From NCBI GenBank assembly GCA_963457665.1, contig OY735231.1, positions 40,127,406 through 40,191,405 on the forward strand: DNA of 64,000 nt, read 5' to 3'. Both the position numbers and the translations under genes were made by a program. The notes under the pieces are model-generated. The model was given only the letters and a program-made list of their open reading frames with translations. It made no database searches and had not been told where the DNA came from. The DNA is from Thysanoteuthis rhombus. Its lineage: Eukaryota > Mollusca > Cephalopoda > Oegopsida > Thysanoteuthidae. Positions 22,801 to 37,800 of the stretch are shown piece after piece (the stretch's first letter is position 1; each line of letters begins with the position of its first letter).

Positions 22801-25800
22801 GGCTGCCTTCTTTATTGAAAATCACTGCCATTGGAACCGAAATCAGTCATCACTCAAAGAAAAATATCAAAATACAGCAAGTCCTCCTTATAACAAACTA
22901 AATACTAAAACAAATGGGTCAGTTAAAAACTATTGAAAAGTTTTTATGTATTTGTGTTAAAATGTTCAAATAGACAGTTTTTCATGGTTGAAATAATTCA
23001 CACTGCTGTAATATAGGAGGTGTACATAGGAACCTAATTTATGCAGCTTATCTAAGATTACCAAATTTTGATTGCTGCCCCCTTGTTTTGACTAAATGAA
23101 ATTTTAACTCAATTAAAACTTCATATTTATTTTGCAAGAAAAAAAGACACAAACTGTCAAAGAATAATCAAGGTAGCACGTGACACCCTCCTCACACACA
23201 CACACTCAAAAAAATCTTTCAGATGATTCAAATTTTGGTCTCAAAAATGTTATTGTATTGAAAGTTCATGGTCCACATATTTGCCGAATTTATCGAACTT
23301 CACTTATCAATTCCAAAGTCAGTTATGATGGATCAATGAGTTTGATTGAGCCAGTGTTCATTATAGTAAGGGTTTAACCTATTAATAGTCATAACTCTTG
23401 AATCAGGCAATCATGGCTATTGACAGAGAACAGAAATCGACCCCTAAGGGAACTCTCTATGTAAACATAAGCCAAACCCCTGGTTCTGACGGCTTATTCC
23501 ACATATATATTGTTATAGAAGGTCGAACAAAGCTTGAAATAGGAAATGATATAACCATTACAGCTTCCAAATATTTGATATTATTAAAAATAGTTTGTAC
23601 AAATTGCTAAAATAAACATTGAAATTCATCGAGTTTACAGTTGTTTAATGTATCAGCTTAATATCTCTATTATTGTTCGAACTATCCTCATCTTGGTTGT
23701 TTTCCATACAACGTTTCGGCCATTGTACTCTACGGCCTTCATCAGGTATCATGGACACATGGTGTAGTTGTTAGAGAGTCGGACAGAATTACTGCAAGTA
23801 ATCTAATGGTTCTAGGTTCAATCCAAGTGTGAGATAATAATAATTCGAAAATACTACTACTGCTAAGAGGGGAGTGCGGTCTATATATCCCCGTCAGTTG
23901 AATAAAGGGTTCGGTTCGTTACTTCCCCCACACCTCCCAGATGATACCTGATGAAAGCCGTAGAGTACAACGGCTGAAACGATGTATGGAAAACAACCAA
24001 GATGAGGATAGTCCGAACAATAATAGAGATAATAATAATGATAACTCATCTAAAAAATTCATAGAAACAGTATCAGTTTAAGTGCAAAATTAAGTTTGAA
24101 ACTGAATTGAAGAGTTCCACAAACCAATGTACAAGTTACTTCTCTCACCTTTTGTTGGACAGTGATAACTAAAAAAAAGTGTCAATTTTCATTAAAAAAA
24201 AAGGTGAATGATTATGTTAGTCAAAGCTGCAGCTGCTGCAAATGCTGATGTTAGTCAAAGAAACCCCAAATATGAAAGCAAGCATTAGTCATAGTTGTTA
24301 GAGGCACAAAATGCATTAGTTATGCAAAAGGCAATAAAGAAAAAGATGGAAAATAAAGATGGAAACCTGTTACCCAACTTACCTTAAACTTTTCTTCATA
24401 AACTGAATTTACCTAAAAGGAATCAACACATGACTATGGTACCAACAAAAAGCAAGATTTAAAGTCAAGATGGTTGGAAATGATTGGAGATATCTTCCCT
24501 AGAAGAATCAATGTATGTAGTACACCAAATTGGTGAAATTGGTGCCCAACTGGCAAAATTTCAACTTTATTTTACAATTAATAAATAAATATGTAGTTTT
24601 AGTTTGATCGAAAGTTTATTCAATCAAAACAAGGATATGAAATAACTACATTCAAGTAATCAAAATGAAATCACTTTTTTTTTTTCTCACAAAAAAATAA
24701 GTAAATTTCACCAATTAGGGTATTTAACTGATTTGGTGCAACAACTTTTGTACAAGTACATCTCTGAGATGCCTAAATTGATTTCAACCAATTTTATCTA
24801 TTATCAGTGCATTGTCAAAATTCCCTAAGAAATTTCAGTAAAACCAATGTACTTTCCAAGAGGACAAAACACCATAAACTCTGGAATAAATTTGTTCTCT
24901 TACTGAAGGTACAAACAGAATTTCAAGCAGTAAAAGATGGAAGTAAAACTAAAAACACTTTTTATCTATGTCAACATGCTAGTCTATTTTTTCTTCAACC
25001 ATATAATGCAGATATCTGAAGATTGATAGTTAAAACTGACTGAGACTTTTTGTCCCCACCCCCCAAAAATTGATGGGGGAATATAATCTGTCCATGTTGT
25101 AGTCATTATTCCCTGTTTCTCGAGTATATTTCAATGAAATTTTGTACATATGCTTGTGGAAAAATTTTACCAGAGGAATGGTGAATTATGGCCGATCTGA
25201 TTGTTCGTTTATATTCTATTAGCAAAAACGTTTTTGTACATAATCCGGGAAATTCCTCTGATCTTGAAAGATTTTGCTGAAATTTGGCCATAATGTGTAC
25301 AAAACCTCAGGAATTGAAAAAAGGTGAGTTATGGTGATCTGACTGTATACATTTTATATGTAAATAGCCATATGTCAACATGTAAATAAATATCTAACTT
25401 TGAAACGGCTGAACCAATCAGAATGAAAATTATCATATAGGTTGTTGGGAACTAAATTACTGAAAATATGTATTGTTTTATGGTTCAAATATATTACAAT
25501 TTTTTCTTTTTCAATTTAAAAAATCAGGTACCTCTGAGTTAATGGTCCTAGTGAACAACTAATTGCCACTCACTCTCTCTCTTTCAAACATTGGTTTAAC
25601 CGTATAAACTAGACATCAGAAAATTGATATTTAAGGCTGATACTTTTTTTTGATTTTTCAATTTTATTCAACATTCTACTTTCCACATTCAATATTTTAA
25701 ATAAACATAGAAATATTTTCCTTCATTGGGTTGGGTACATTTTGAATGTTGCTTGCTGATTAATTAGCAAGAGCCTCAAATTTTCCTACAAGTTATCCAA

Positions 25801-28800
25801 ATTAGCCAGGACCAGAAGAGTTTCAGATTTCAGAATCTATACATATACATAATGTGATTTATTGGGGATAGGGGCTAGTAATGTGAGGGGGTAATCTTGG
25901 GTATTTAGATGTATGTTTATCTCACATTAATCAAATGGTTGTTTCTTTCGTAATGTTAAAAAAAAAAGTTTTATTCCGTGCTCAGACACAACAAATTCTG
26001 GCTTTTAAACAGTTTCAGATTTTGGAACATTTTGGTTTCCAGAGTCTCGCAAAATGGGTGCTCAACCTTTAGTGATTTTTCTAAGCAAAGATTATTAATC
26101 TAGTTACATTAAATGGTACCTTAGCACTGCTGTAATAGCGTTAGACTGGCGAACAGTGGTCCCTCAGTATTGACATCATTTAATTAGACCAGGTAAAGGT
26201 AAAGTATCACATCTCATAAGAGACAACCCCCAATGTGGTATGACGGCCAGGGATGAAGTCCTGATTTCTGTTGCATGAGTCAGCTTAGTGATCTTTGCAA
26301 GATACAAGTCTGATCGAGACCAGAACTTTATACCTACAAGTTTTTATGACCACCCTCTTGGCAGGATGCAAGTCAACCGAAGAGATACCTCTACTCTAAT
26401 CACACAACTTAGAGTGTACTCAATTAGCTGCTGAGTGCACAGGGAAATTGGTCCAAATGAAGAGTTTTCCACATTCTGATACTGGGAATCAACCCAAGAC
26501 CTTCTGTGTGCGAGGCAGACATGCTAGCCGTTACACTATCCAAGCAGACTATTTATAAAAAATACAATCATTGGAAAAATATTTGTCAGCCATCTATCTT
26601 TGATTAATAAACAAGAATGGTTGAAGATTTTCTAGATATTTCAACATCTTTACATCCTCATCAGAATGGATGATGCGGATAAACACATAATCTGCACTTC
26701 TTTATGATGATGACGTGAATAGATATCAGAATATTTTTAAAATCAATCATATCTTTATATATCTTGTACAGATCATATAATCAAAACTTAAACACTTAAC
26801 AAATTCAACAGCACTCCTCATGTTATACAGACGAGGGGCAATGCTCCATTCCAGAGGGGCTTGTTTGGAAGGGACAGGACTTTATGGAATGTGGGGTAGC
26901 CTGCCTTAATCGTCATGTAAAATAATTTTACATCTCTGTCGAGTAATCATGATACATGCACACAGATTACTTTGATTGTATGAAAATAAATCGACTGCAT
27001 TTTGTTTGTTAATCAAATATTGATTACTTAAAAGCTGGTTACTTTAAATAGTTTCATCATATTTTAGAATTGTCTGTTAAACAAGGGTTGGCAAAGTGTA
27101 GTGAGTCAGACATTAAAAATTGATCCAAGGATTGGGTCTATTTTGACCGATCACCTCTAAACAAGAAAACATTTGTTATTTTTATATCTAACCTACTAAC
27201 ACAAGTACAATGCGATCTCAAATTCAGAAATATATCATTATGACTTTTTTTAAAATTTTACAAATGAGTACATTGGTACCCATCAATTTTGACCGAGATT
27301 TTTTAATTAACTTTTTTGCATTGTACAGAAGTAAATACGGTGATGTTTTTTTCAATTAAAAAAAGATTTTTAGAACTTTAATAAAATTGATAATAATCAT
27401 GACTGAATTTAAGATACAAAAATTGTAATCGAGATCGCAATTTACATGTGTAAATCAGTTAATTACAAAAATGACAAATGTTAGCTTTAGGAGAGATCAT
27501 ATAATTTCTAAATGACTATGAGATTCTGAAAGAGGAGTATTCCAAGATAAAAGTTGGTCGATATTGTTGAATGCATCAAGCAAAGATTGCTATTGGACTT
27601 TGAATAAATTTTCAACTCAGTTATTGTTTAGGAATTTATTATACAATAATTTCATTATTGAGAAAAGATTCCAAATTATGATTTTTATTGAGTGAAATTT
27701 AGCCAGAGTTACTTTTCTTTGAAAGTAAAAATGAAACTATAACCTTAAGAGAAAGCAGCAGTATTAAAACTGTGTTTGACAGAACCTTAGAGTTCTGTGC
27801 GATCTTTCTCTGTATTTCTCAAAACAAAGTGACATTTACACATATCTAAACATATGTCTTCATATCTTATTTACTTTGTGTGATAATTGTTCATAATGTT
27901 TTTTTAACAAATTATGACTCTTAACTAAATTCAGAATACTTATTCTTAACAATTATCTTTAAGTTAAAAACATTTTGGTTATTTAGATGATAGGGATGCT
28001 GTTCAGTTAATAGTCGTTCACTTGTCCATTTTTCCTGAGTAGGCTTCGTTCTTGCTTTTCCAACTGAGTATGTATTTTTTATTTGAGTTTATATACATTT
28101 GGATAATTCAATAAACAAGGCCAAAATCCAATATATAGAAGGGAAAGTTGTCTTTTGAAGGGGTTCCCTTAAAAATTCAATTATTTACAAGGATTACTTG
28201 AATAGTGAATATTTGGAAACTACTAGAGCATTCAGGTTGTCCATAAACATCATTTTTTCTCAATTTAAGATACCAGCTCACAAACTGAAATTTCAAAAAT
28301 CTACATGAAAACTTATATAAGAAAGTAAAGGACCAATAAGATAACGTACTGAAAGAATTGTACTTGGATTAGGTCAAGAAAGCTTGCAAGGAGGGGGTTG
28401 TTCTCAATAACATATCTACCATTTCAAATAGACCTATCAGATTCACAAACCAGAATACATCAAAGCAACAAAAAATAAATGATAAACATCTTATTTTACC
28501 TGAAGTAGAGGATCAAGAAGATCTTTTAGACGATTCATTCTACGGCCCTCTTCAGGTGTAAAATTTAATATCCGTAAGAAGAAAAGTTCAGAAAGTCTGA
28601 ACAGAAGTTAACATATTACTGACTCTTCTTAAAATTATAGACAATGAGCTTAGGCCATAATAGAATGGGGAATCATCAGACTTACTCAATAAGCAATGGT
28701 CAGTAGAACTAGCTTGCTAAAGCTCACTCTTAGACATGTGCCTTAAGCAGATATTTCCAAAGGGTAGCTAAGTCAGGCTACTCACCCTTGACATACCCAT

Positions 28801-31800
28801 GATGAAATCATCTGTAGTGCCCCAATGATTCTGCACTGAGTTACAGGATTTAGAAAAAAAAAAAAAAATTTTTTGATTCACTCGATAAATTTGAACTTTG
28901 ACCCAAACAACTATGAATATGCTATTTGTTGCTGACATGCAAATTGAGTGACTTTGTCCTCCTAATAATGATAAAATATATTGACATAACTATTAGCATT
29001 TCCTTCATAAAAATAGATGTACCAACTACAATAAAGTTCATTATTTGTCATCTGAAATTTGTCTCCAAATCTAGATAATCATGGATTACTCTCAGATTTC
29101 AATTTATACCCTATCATTTGACTGTCACATGCTGTAACGATGGTAAACTTTTTTTATTTGAAATGGTTGTCGACAATCACAATTATATAAAAATGATAGT
29201 GTAGTAAAAATCATTTGGGATTATTTATATATGGATAAATCATACAAATATATATCTTAGTATAAATGTATTTATTGTGAGGATTCTTTATAAAAAGCTT
29301 GATTCCACGAGTTTGCCCAGCCCTATAACACTGAATCATGGTAGTCACGATCATTGACCTGACCAAACAACAAACAGTGGTTAGGGTATTCTTGTCTCTT
29401 TTCACTTGTTTTGAGGTAGGCTACCAATTTACAATAATAATCCATCATGAAATGGACACATATTTTGCCCATGGCATTATGATGTATAGACGATTGTTGA
29501 AAAGCCTGGTTAGACTTATAAAGAGAGAGCGTATGACAGAGTCAGTATATGGTTACATTTCAATTTTTTTTTAGTAAAAATGACATCCTTTTTTTGTCCT
29601 ACTGGTTCTGTAACAGCTGTTCCCTTGAAACTGACAACTAAAGTTGATTGGTACCTTTGATCTCAGTAAGTCATGTGTCATTCTACATCACCTTGTATCA
29701 CTGTCCAAAGAGTCAGGGTGGGTGGGTGTCTAGGTAGGTTAGTAAAGTCTTGGTGACAGAGAGATAAACTGACAGAGTGGGGATCTTGAGACAGAACAAA
29801 ATAACTAAGTCATTGTGATTCATTTTTTAGGCAGAGGGGGAAATATTCCACTGGTAATTTCAAATTAGTATGGTTCCTTGTGACATACGATTGGTAAAAG
29901 CTGTACAGATTGTCGGAGGAACAAACATCCTTTATGAAAAGATCCCATTGAGCCAAAAAATGTTATTGCAGTTTGTTTTCCTTTTGTTAAATTAATATCT
30001 TGAATGAAAATTAACTATTAATTGAAAAAAATAATCAAAGTTGTAATAAATTTCAAAGTGACAGCTGTTTTATCAAAATGTAACAAAATTTTTTTAAAAA
30101 GATATAAAATTTAGTTTTCATTGTTTTTCAACGAGTTTAATGCATCGTGTGACGTACACAAAACACAAAGGTGGAGAACAGCGGCTTATAAGTGGGGCAA
30201 ACACATAGACAGAAAGGTCAGGAGTAGACAGCAGTAAGTCAGTCTGTTTGCTTTAGCATGACCACAACAAACAGACAAAAAAATGACCGGGTTTTTATAT
30301 TATAATTAATATCTAAATGATAAATTAACATTTCAAAACAAAGTATGCTAATTTGCTTAAAGCTTAATTGATTTCAAAGGCTATAAATACAGGTCTGGAG
30401 AGTCACTTAATGGAAACTTTAATGAGATCCACATCTTTTGGTAGCAGGCTATGTTAGGGGGTGATCAACTTGAAAAAATTGGAAAAAAGGGGGTGATCAA
30501 TGCATAAGTTACTTCTCTTGCTTTGTTGGGCAGTGATCACTAAAAAGTTCAAACTTTCAAAAAACAAGGGTGAATGCTGCCAGACACAAACTAAGGGACC
30601 AATTTAGCATAAACTTGCATTGCAAATAGCCTCCTCATATACACACACACATACAAAGAAGCCTACTTATGGAGGGAATTCTGGATAAACAAAATATTTT
30701 TTCCAGAGATAAAAATAATAAATAGTGAATGTTGAAAACTGTTAGTGTGGCCTCTACATACATAACCAGCAGCCAAACCAACTTAAAAACTGAAGCAACT
30801 TATGTTGACAGTTTTGGTTGACAGTTTCAAACAATGCAAATAATTGAGTAACTGGGGAATGTTGGGAAAACCCCTCAACCTGGTTACCTAACACCTATTC
30901 AGTGCTGACACAAATCTAACAAGACAAAAGCAAGTGACTAAATATTAGTAACTTAGACTCACCTCTTGGTATTTCTCTTGCAGCAAATTATACTGCTGCT
31001 CGGAGTTTTTCAATTGAGTCTGTGTTTTCTCTAACTGAAAAAAGATAGCAAGGGAAAGACGGCATTTGTTGAAAGGCAAACAGGAGAACTTGGGGGGGGG
31101 AAGTGAGGGTGCATAACCGTAATCATTTTAACCATTGGTGCAAAATGAAACCTTTCTTCTCGAGAAATTGTTCTGATCTGAACCCTTTCAAGACTGTCGT
31201 GGAAAAGTGATCATGCTTACCAAATTGTAGTCAGATAACAATTGGTGCTCACTAAAAGTATTTGTGCTCTATCACGAAATTTAAAATCACTATTTAAAAC
31301 TATTCAATCAAAACAAAGTGTTTGAAAGCAAAAAAAAGAAAAGGAAAATGTAGAGAAAAAACGAAAAATGAGAGTGAGAATGAAAATAAAAAGAAAGCAT
31401 GAAGAAAAAAATCGAAAAAGAGATGAAAAAAAAATTGGATGAAAGCTGAAAAAAGAAAATTTTTTTAAAATGAAAAATGAATAATTAATTTTTTAAAATT
31501 TAATATCACGAAAGATGAGCCAAGTATCTTCATCAAATCAAATAGTAAAAGGCACCTTTACTGCCCTCGGGTGGATCAGCAAGCAAGGTATTATTGTGAG
31601 TTCAGGATAACATAGAATTACACGTATATTCACATTGCTTTGTACATACTACAATCACCATAGTCAGAGACAACCCAAGGGCTCATCTTTAATGTGCTAC
31701 TAACCTTTCGAAAAGCATAAGGCACAAATCCAAACCCAATTATTCCATTCTAATCACACAGCTTAGGGTGTACCCAGTTAGCTGCTGAATGCACCAGCTA

Positions 31801-34800
31801 ATTTGTCTTAATGAAGGGTTTTCTGCAGAATTGCTAACCATTACACCATCTTTTACATTTGACTACAAGGATTATTCTACTAAGGAATTTAAAGCCTCAA
31901 TTTTTTAAAGACAAAAACATGTTAATTTCCATTTAATGGTTAAAGTATCCAATTTTTTAAAATAAAGTCATTGTCTGTGGTTGTAGAAACCAGGAAAATC
32001 TCATTCACTTTATTTTTTATGATACATACATCTCAGTAGAGATCAACGAGACATATATATCCCAGCAGTCATAGACACATAGGGATATATATGTCCCAGG
32101 AGTCTTGAAAGGGTTAATATTTCAATGAGTGGGAAATCTTTTAGATAATCACAATCAAGATGTTATACAAAACTGATGAAACTAAAATAAAATGAAACTA
32201 GGTGGAATAAACTGCTAAATACGCTGATTGAAATAAAGAGAAAATATATTCAATTAACACATAATGATAACGAGATCTTTGGAATAAAATAATAATAAAA
32301 CACATGAGCTGCAAATCAACACAATATAAAATACTAAGTTAGTAATTTTGGCTACTATTCACCTTCATTTTAATTGCTGTTGCTTTTTATTGCAAGTAAA
32401 GTAGGGCTGCATTTCCCACAGCAGGAAGTAAATAATTCAACAGCATAGATCAGAATAAAGAATAATTTCCCAGCAAGGATCTATCTCACAGCCTTCTATG
32501 CTATTGGGTGGCTCAATAAATGCACGACCACTCTTACCACTGAGCAACTGGAACTCGATGGCAAGGGAGAATCAAAATCAAACCCTTATACCCTACCTCT
32601 ATCTCTTCTGCGCTATGTATGTTATCAACCGTTAGGTCAATCTCAGTAATCCAATTTTATTTTATTAGACCAAGTATTATAAATCATTATTAATTTTTTG
32701 TCACTATTTATCTTCATCTTAACCCATGAGAACCCAGATCCATTTCCTCTCGTAGCAACATTATGTGAGATATAGAACATACTGGGTCATGAACTTGACC
32801 AACAGTCACATGACTGCACCAGGATGTTCAGTACAAATCAATTTTTACACTCCAGGAGTTGAAAATTTAAAAAATATGTGGCAGTGATCATTCAGAATAT
32901 TCAAAGTTGATGTGATACCAGTGTCACGTTGGGTTTTTATAGATTGATAGATGTTGCTTTTTTATATTGCAACTAAACTCAGGTTGGGTTCTCTTCGGCA
33001 ATGATGGAATAACTTGACAGCGTGGAACGTAAAAAGCAGCAGAGAATCAATAATAATGATCTACAAAACTTCATCTAATAAAATGAACAAAAAAAAATAG
33101 CTTCATATTTTTTAATTTTTACAATTCCATTTTATAATTTAAACTATATTTTCGACTTGGATAAATGTAATATATTTCAAATAAATAAATTACAAATTTA
33201 TTTTTCATTTTGTATAAAAATCTAAAATTGCAAGCTAGTTCTCAGATATTCATGAAGTATATTATGAAAAAATGAAAATAAGAAAAATATGTAAAACTTT
33301 TAAATAAACTATATGAACTTATTATTTTCATATAATTCATCTAAAAGTTTTATGATTTTAAACAAAAAATCTGAAATTGGGAACTAGTTTCCAGATATTC
33401 ATAACTAAAATAATTCATGAGTAAAGTATATTATGGAATTTTTTTTTAAAATTAGGGTAAAATTAAACAAACCTTTATATAAATTATATAAACTTATATG
33501 GACAATATAATTATATAAATATTAACATAGTACAAATAAACAAAGTCAAAATTCATTTTCAATAAAAATCTAAATTAGGAAACTAGCTTTCATCTATTCA
33601 TATCTAAAATGATTCATAAAGTATATTATTATATAAAATGAATGAAAATGCTAGCATTCCAAGGGAAATTATGAATTACCCATATATGCTGCTTTTTGCC
33701 TTGTAGAAAATACTACCAGTGGGGTTTGAATCATCAAGTTATGATTTGATAAAAAAAATTTTTAAAAAGTTCATGTTAATCACTCTATAGAGTGATTAAT
33801 TAAAAAATTTGAGAAAAATGAATAAGTTACTTTTCATGCCTTTTTTTGAGCTGTAATCACTGAAAAGTACAAAGTTTCAAAAAACAAGCATGAATGCAAC
33901 TGGACACAAACTAAGGGATCAATTTGGCAAAAAACTTTCATTGTAAATTGAACCCCCTCATCAAAATTTAAGCGGGAAATATATATATATAAAAAAAAAA
34001 AAAAAACAACAACAAAAAAAAAAACAAAAGAAAAAAAACAAAAGAAAAATGATTACGGAAAAGATCTTTCAGACATTTCAATACAGCAAGGAAGTTTATT
34101 GTTAGCAAGCATCACAACAAAGTTAATCCAAAGTTAATTCCTTCCCAGACATCTCACTGCCCCGACCCAACTAAAAAGGAAATTTGTTCATTGAATATTT
34201 GCTTTTTAGTAAAAGAGGATTGTTAATAAAAATGAATATTGGAAACAACATCTACAGAGTTAAATATCAAAACTTGGATTTGGAGTACTTTGGAGTAAAA
34301 TCAGGTGGGGTGGACTATCAAGGAATATTTCAATTCAGGTATTATTCTGACAACTAATCAAAACAGAATCTACACAAATAATAGAGTTATCAAATGGAGG
34401 TGATTTATATTTTTATATAAAAGTCAGCTTGCTGTAAGAAGCAGATACTTCGGTCAAGATATTCAAATACTTTTTTGGTAAAATTTTTGTTTAAAAAAAT
34501 ACAGAACCATCAAAGTGTGTTTAATGATAAATGATAAACATACTATATTTGATGTGATACGAGACCCACAATCATAGAAGGCCCTGCCTCCCTAATGTCA
34601 GCAGGGAGTTTAGAAAAAAAAAAAAAAATTAGACTTGCAGATCTGGGCTTAAAATTGACCAGAAAAAAAAACATACAAAGGCTCGTAACATGTACAGTAT
34701 GCTCAAAAATTCATACAAAGGCTCCAAAAAGTATAACCATATAATATAATGATCAGATATTAACACAAGTGAAAATAGATAACCAAAATTGTCAAGTATT

Positions 34801-37800
34801 TAAAATTTCATTTGATTTGAGGAATGGTATCTTATAGAAAGAGAGTAACAACTTCAGTGAAGTAAAATTTTAGAAAAAAATATATTAGACACACTTTTTT
34901 ACATAGTACATTAGGTGAGGATATCAGTGTAAGGAGAGAGAAGCAATAAATATCAATTCATAGATTATGCAAGCAGTGAAATTATACAATATTATGATTT
35001 TTGAATAATATATTTGATGAAAATAAATTTAAACATTAAATAATTGATAGGATACATAACATTTAAGGAGGCTTTCTATGATTTTTTTTACAACATTTGA
35101 CATTTTTAGCAATAAAGTTAGCTGGAAATAGAAAAAATTGAAAAAAATCTAACTACTTTTAGCCATTTTGTTTACAATAGATAATTCTAGGCTTGTATCT
35201 GCAAGTTAGATAAAAAAAAATGCTGTAATTAACAAGAAGAAACAAAAGCAGCTTAAGTTTGTCAATAAAACCAAAGGGTATTTTTCAGGAATTTTTTTTG
35301 GGGGAAAAGTGGGCCTTATATGCCATCAAATACAGTACATGAAAAAAAAAAAAATAACAAAAAACACAAATTAACCAATTGTTTGAATATGATAGTTATA
35401 AATGAATTAATAAGTGAATTTACTCCTGTAGGCATTTTTTTCCAAATCCATTTGAAAAAAAAACAAAAAAAAACAGACTCAATTCAAGAACACCATTCTT
35501 ACATAAATTTATGAATTTTACAAATGATCCAAAATAGACTTTGCTTAATGAAAATAATTGGGATGTTAATCAAATAGAAGCGTCAAAATATGCAGATTTG
35601 CGGGGGGTGAGGCCACATGCTGAAACATTGGTAGATGGAGGTGTGGCTGTAGATTTTTTTGCAATATATACTAAGCAGCATCAGTAAACTTGGTCATAAT
35701 TTTTGTTATCATGCATAAAAATATTATTTTACAAATTTTGAAGAAATTTTTTCACAATTTTTATGAATAAAGAAATTCAACAAGTAGTTTTTTTTTAAAG
35801 CAATATCATGTTGCATTTTATTTGAAAAACCTCAAATGGATTAACTAGCAATTATTTTTGCTGTAGAATCATGTCCCTGTGGACTTACAACTTTTACTCA
35901 ACAAAGTAAATCATCAAGATAAAATTCCAAATTTTTTCTCAAGTTTAATGCCAAATTTATTTTTTACGAATGAAATAGAGTCAAAAAGCAGAAATAAAAA
36001 TATCAGTTTATCAAAAATCATAGAAATAGCAATTTCTGACCTCTACATGCAACCTAAAACATCTAAATAAACATCTGAAGAGGAATTTCAGTTACCTCCC
36101 TTTCTGTTATCTGCTTTTTTTTTGGTTACAGAATTTGACGTGTTACTGTCCTGTTGTTGAATAAAAAATGAAGTCATGATTGCTGAAAAGTCCTGAATTT
36201 TGAATCTTGTTGATCTTCTTCTCTCTTCTTTAAAACTCAACAGACCCAGATTTAATTTCATTACAATTTTCCCTAAAGCCATTGAAAGACAAAAGAAAAA
36301 AAAGAAAAGAAATTTTCTCTGCTTACCAACTCCTGCAAGTAGACCTGCTGCTTATTATATTCCTCTTCCTGCAATTCCTTCTCTTCTCGAAGTTTAGAAA
36401 GAATGTCTTCTTTCTCTTTCAATTTCTGTTGTTCATCAAGAAGATCATTTTCTCTGCTGCTGATGGCCTGAAAACAAAATCAATGCAACTCAATGGATGT
36501 TGACAGTTCAGCCATAACATGTATATCCATAAAAAGGCATTCATGAATACAAATCACAAGGTGGACCCGTGTTTATAAGAGTTTTAGTAATTTTGAAATT
36601 TAAGGTTTCTGGAAATTTTAAAGTTTTAGAATTTCAAGAACTCTGAAACTGAAAGAAAATATTTCCATTTTCACATTTTACTAACTTTCTTTTTCCTATA
36701 TTTAAATCATTTTATCTCAAACGGATCATTCAAGAAATGGAGAGAAAATCATTTCCTCATAACATGCTACACAGGAGCTACGGAGTAAGACCACATATCA
36801 TTTTTGCATATGTAGAGCTGGAGATGACGTAAACAACACGGAAATAATAACTCTGTAGCAGACTGTTTTTTGCATAAAATTTAAAGCATACGTATGTGCG
36901 CTCCTTCCTTGATTGAGTCAATAAAATACTGATTGCCAGTTTTTCAACAATGTTTTGAAATCCTATAGTCGGCAGATGGACAAGATCAAGTAACATATGT
37001 GATCAACAGGCAGAAAAACTGGCCAATGAGTTAACAGATGAGAAGTGTAGATGAGAATTCATCAACTACAACTCATACTTTCTCAGATTTCCAAGAAATT
37101 CTGGGAAGTCATATATCATTTTGAAGGTTATAATATATAGATTTTATTTATGGCAAACTTATACAAATAAATGACCATGTGACCACATTAAGTACTAAAA
37201 ACGGCTTTCACATTTAGGCATTTCATGTATGAGAGAGAGAGATAGTGAAAGAGAGTAAATTAGTATATGGTTTCACTTTTCATTTTTGAAAATGAGAAAT
37301 TACATCCTTTTTTTCTCCTACTTGTTCTGTAACAGCTGTTCCTATATGAAACAGGTAACTCCAGTCAAGCTATGTATTGCTTTATGTAATCTAATATCAC
37401 TCACTAAAAAATCGAGCAGGGTAAGTGGTTTAGTGAAGTCAAGAGTGATAGAGAGATAAGCTCTGTAGCGGATTGTTACTTGCACAAAATTCAAAGTGTA
37501 CATATGTGCACTCCTGCTCTGTTTTTCAAAAGTTACAATGTGTTAAATTTCAAATTTCAATGTTTACAGGGAGCTTTTCTCTACAAATAAAATGAAAATC
37601 ATGGCTCGGGTTTGAGCACAAAGATTTGGGAAGATTTTCAACATCTGTTGTAGGACGTCAGGTGCCCAGTGTGGCAGGTGCATGGTATAGCTCTCAGGCT
37701 TGCATAATTGAAGTTTGAGGGTGAAGTATAATGAGAATGTGACCCACCCCAACCTTTAAACCAGAGGGTTCACTTGCCATGGTGAACAAAGGTGGGACCG

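Noticed and set aside
26480-26542. Functional tRNA gene
   Set aside because: A and B boxes are present but the sequence does not form a normal cloverleaf and is joined to a SINE body seen again at 31540-31865.
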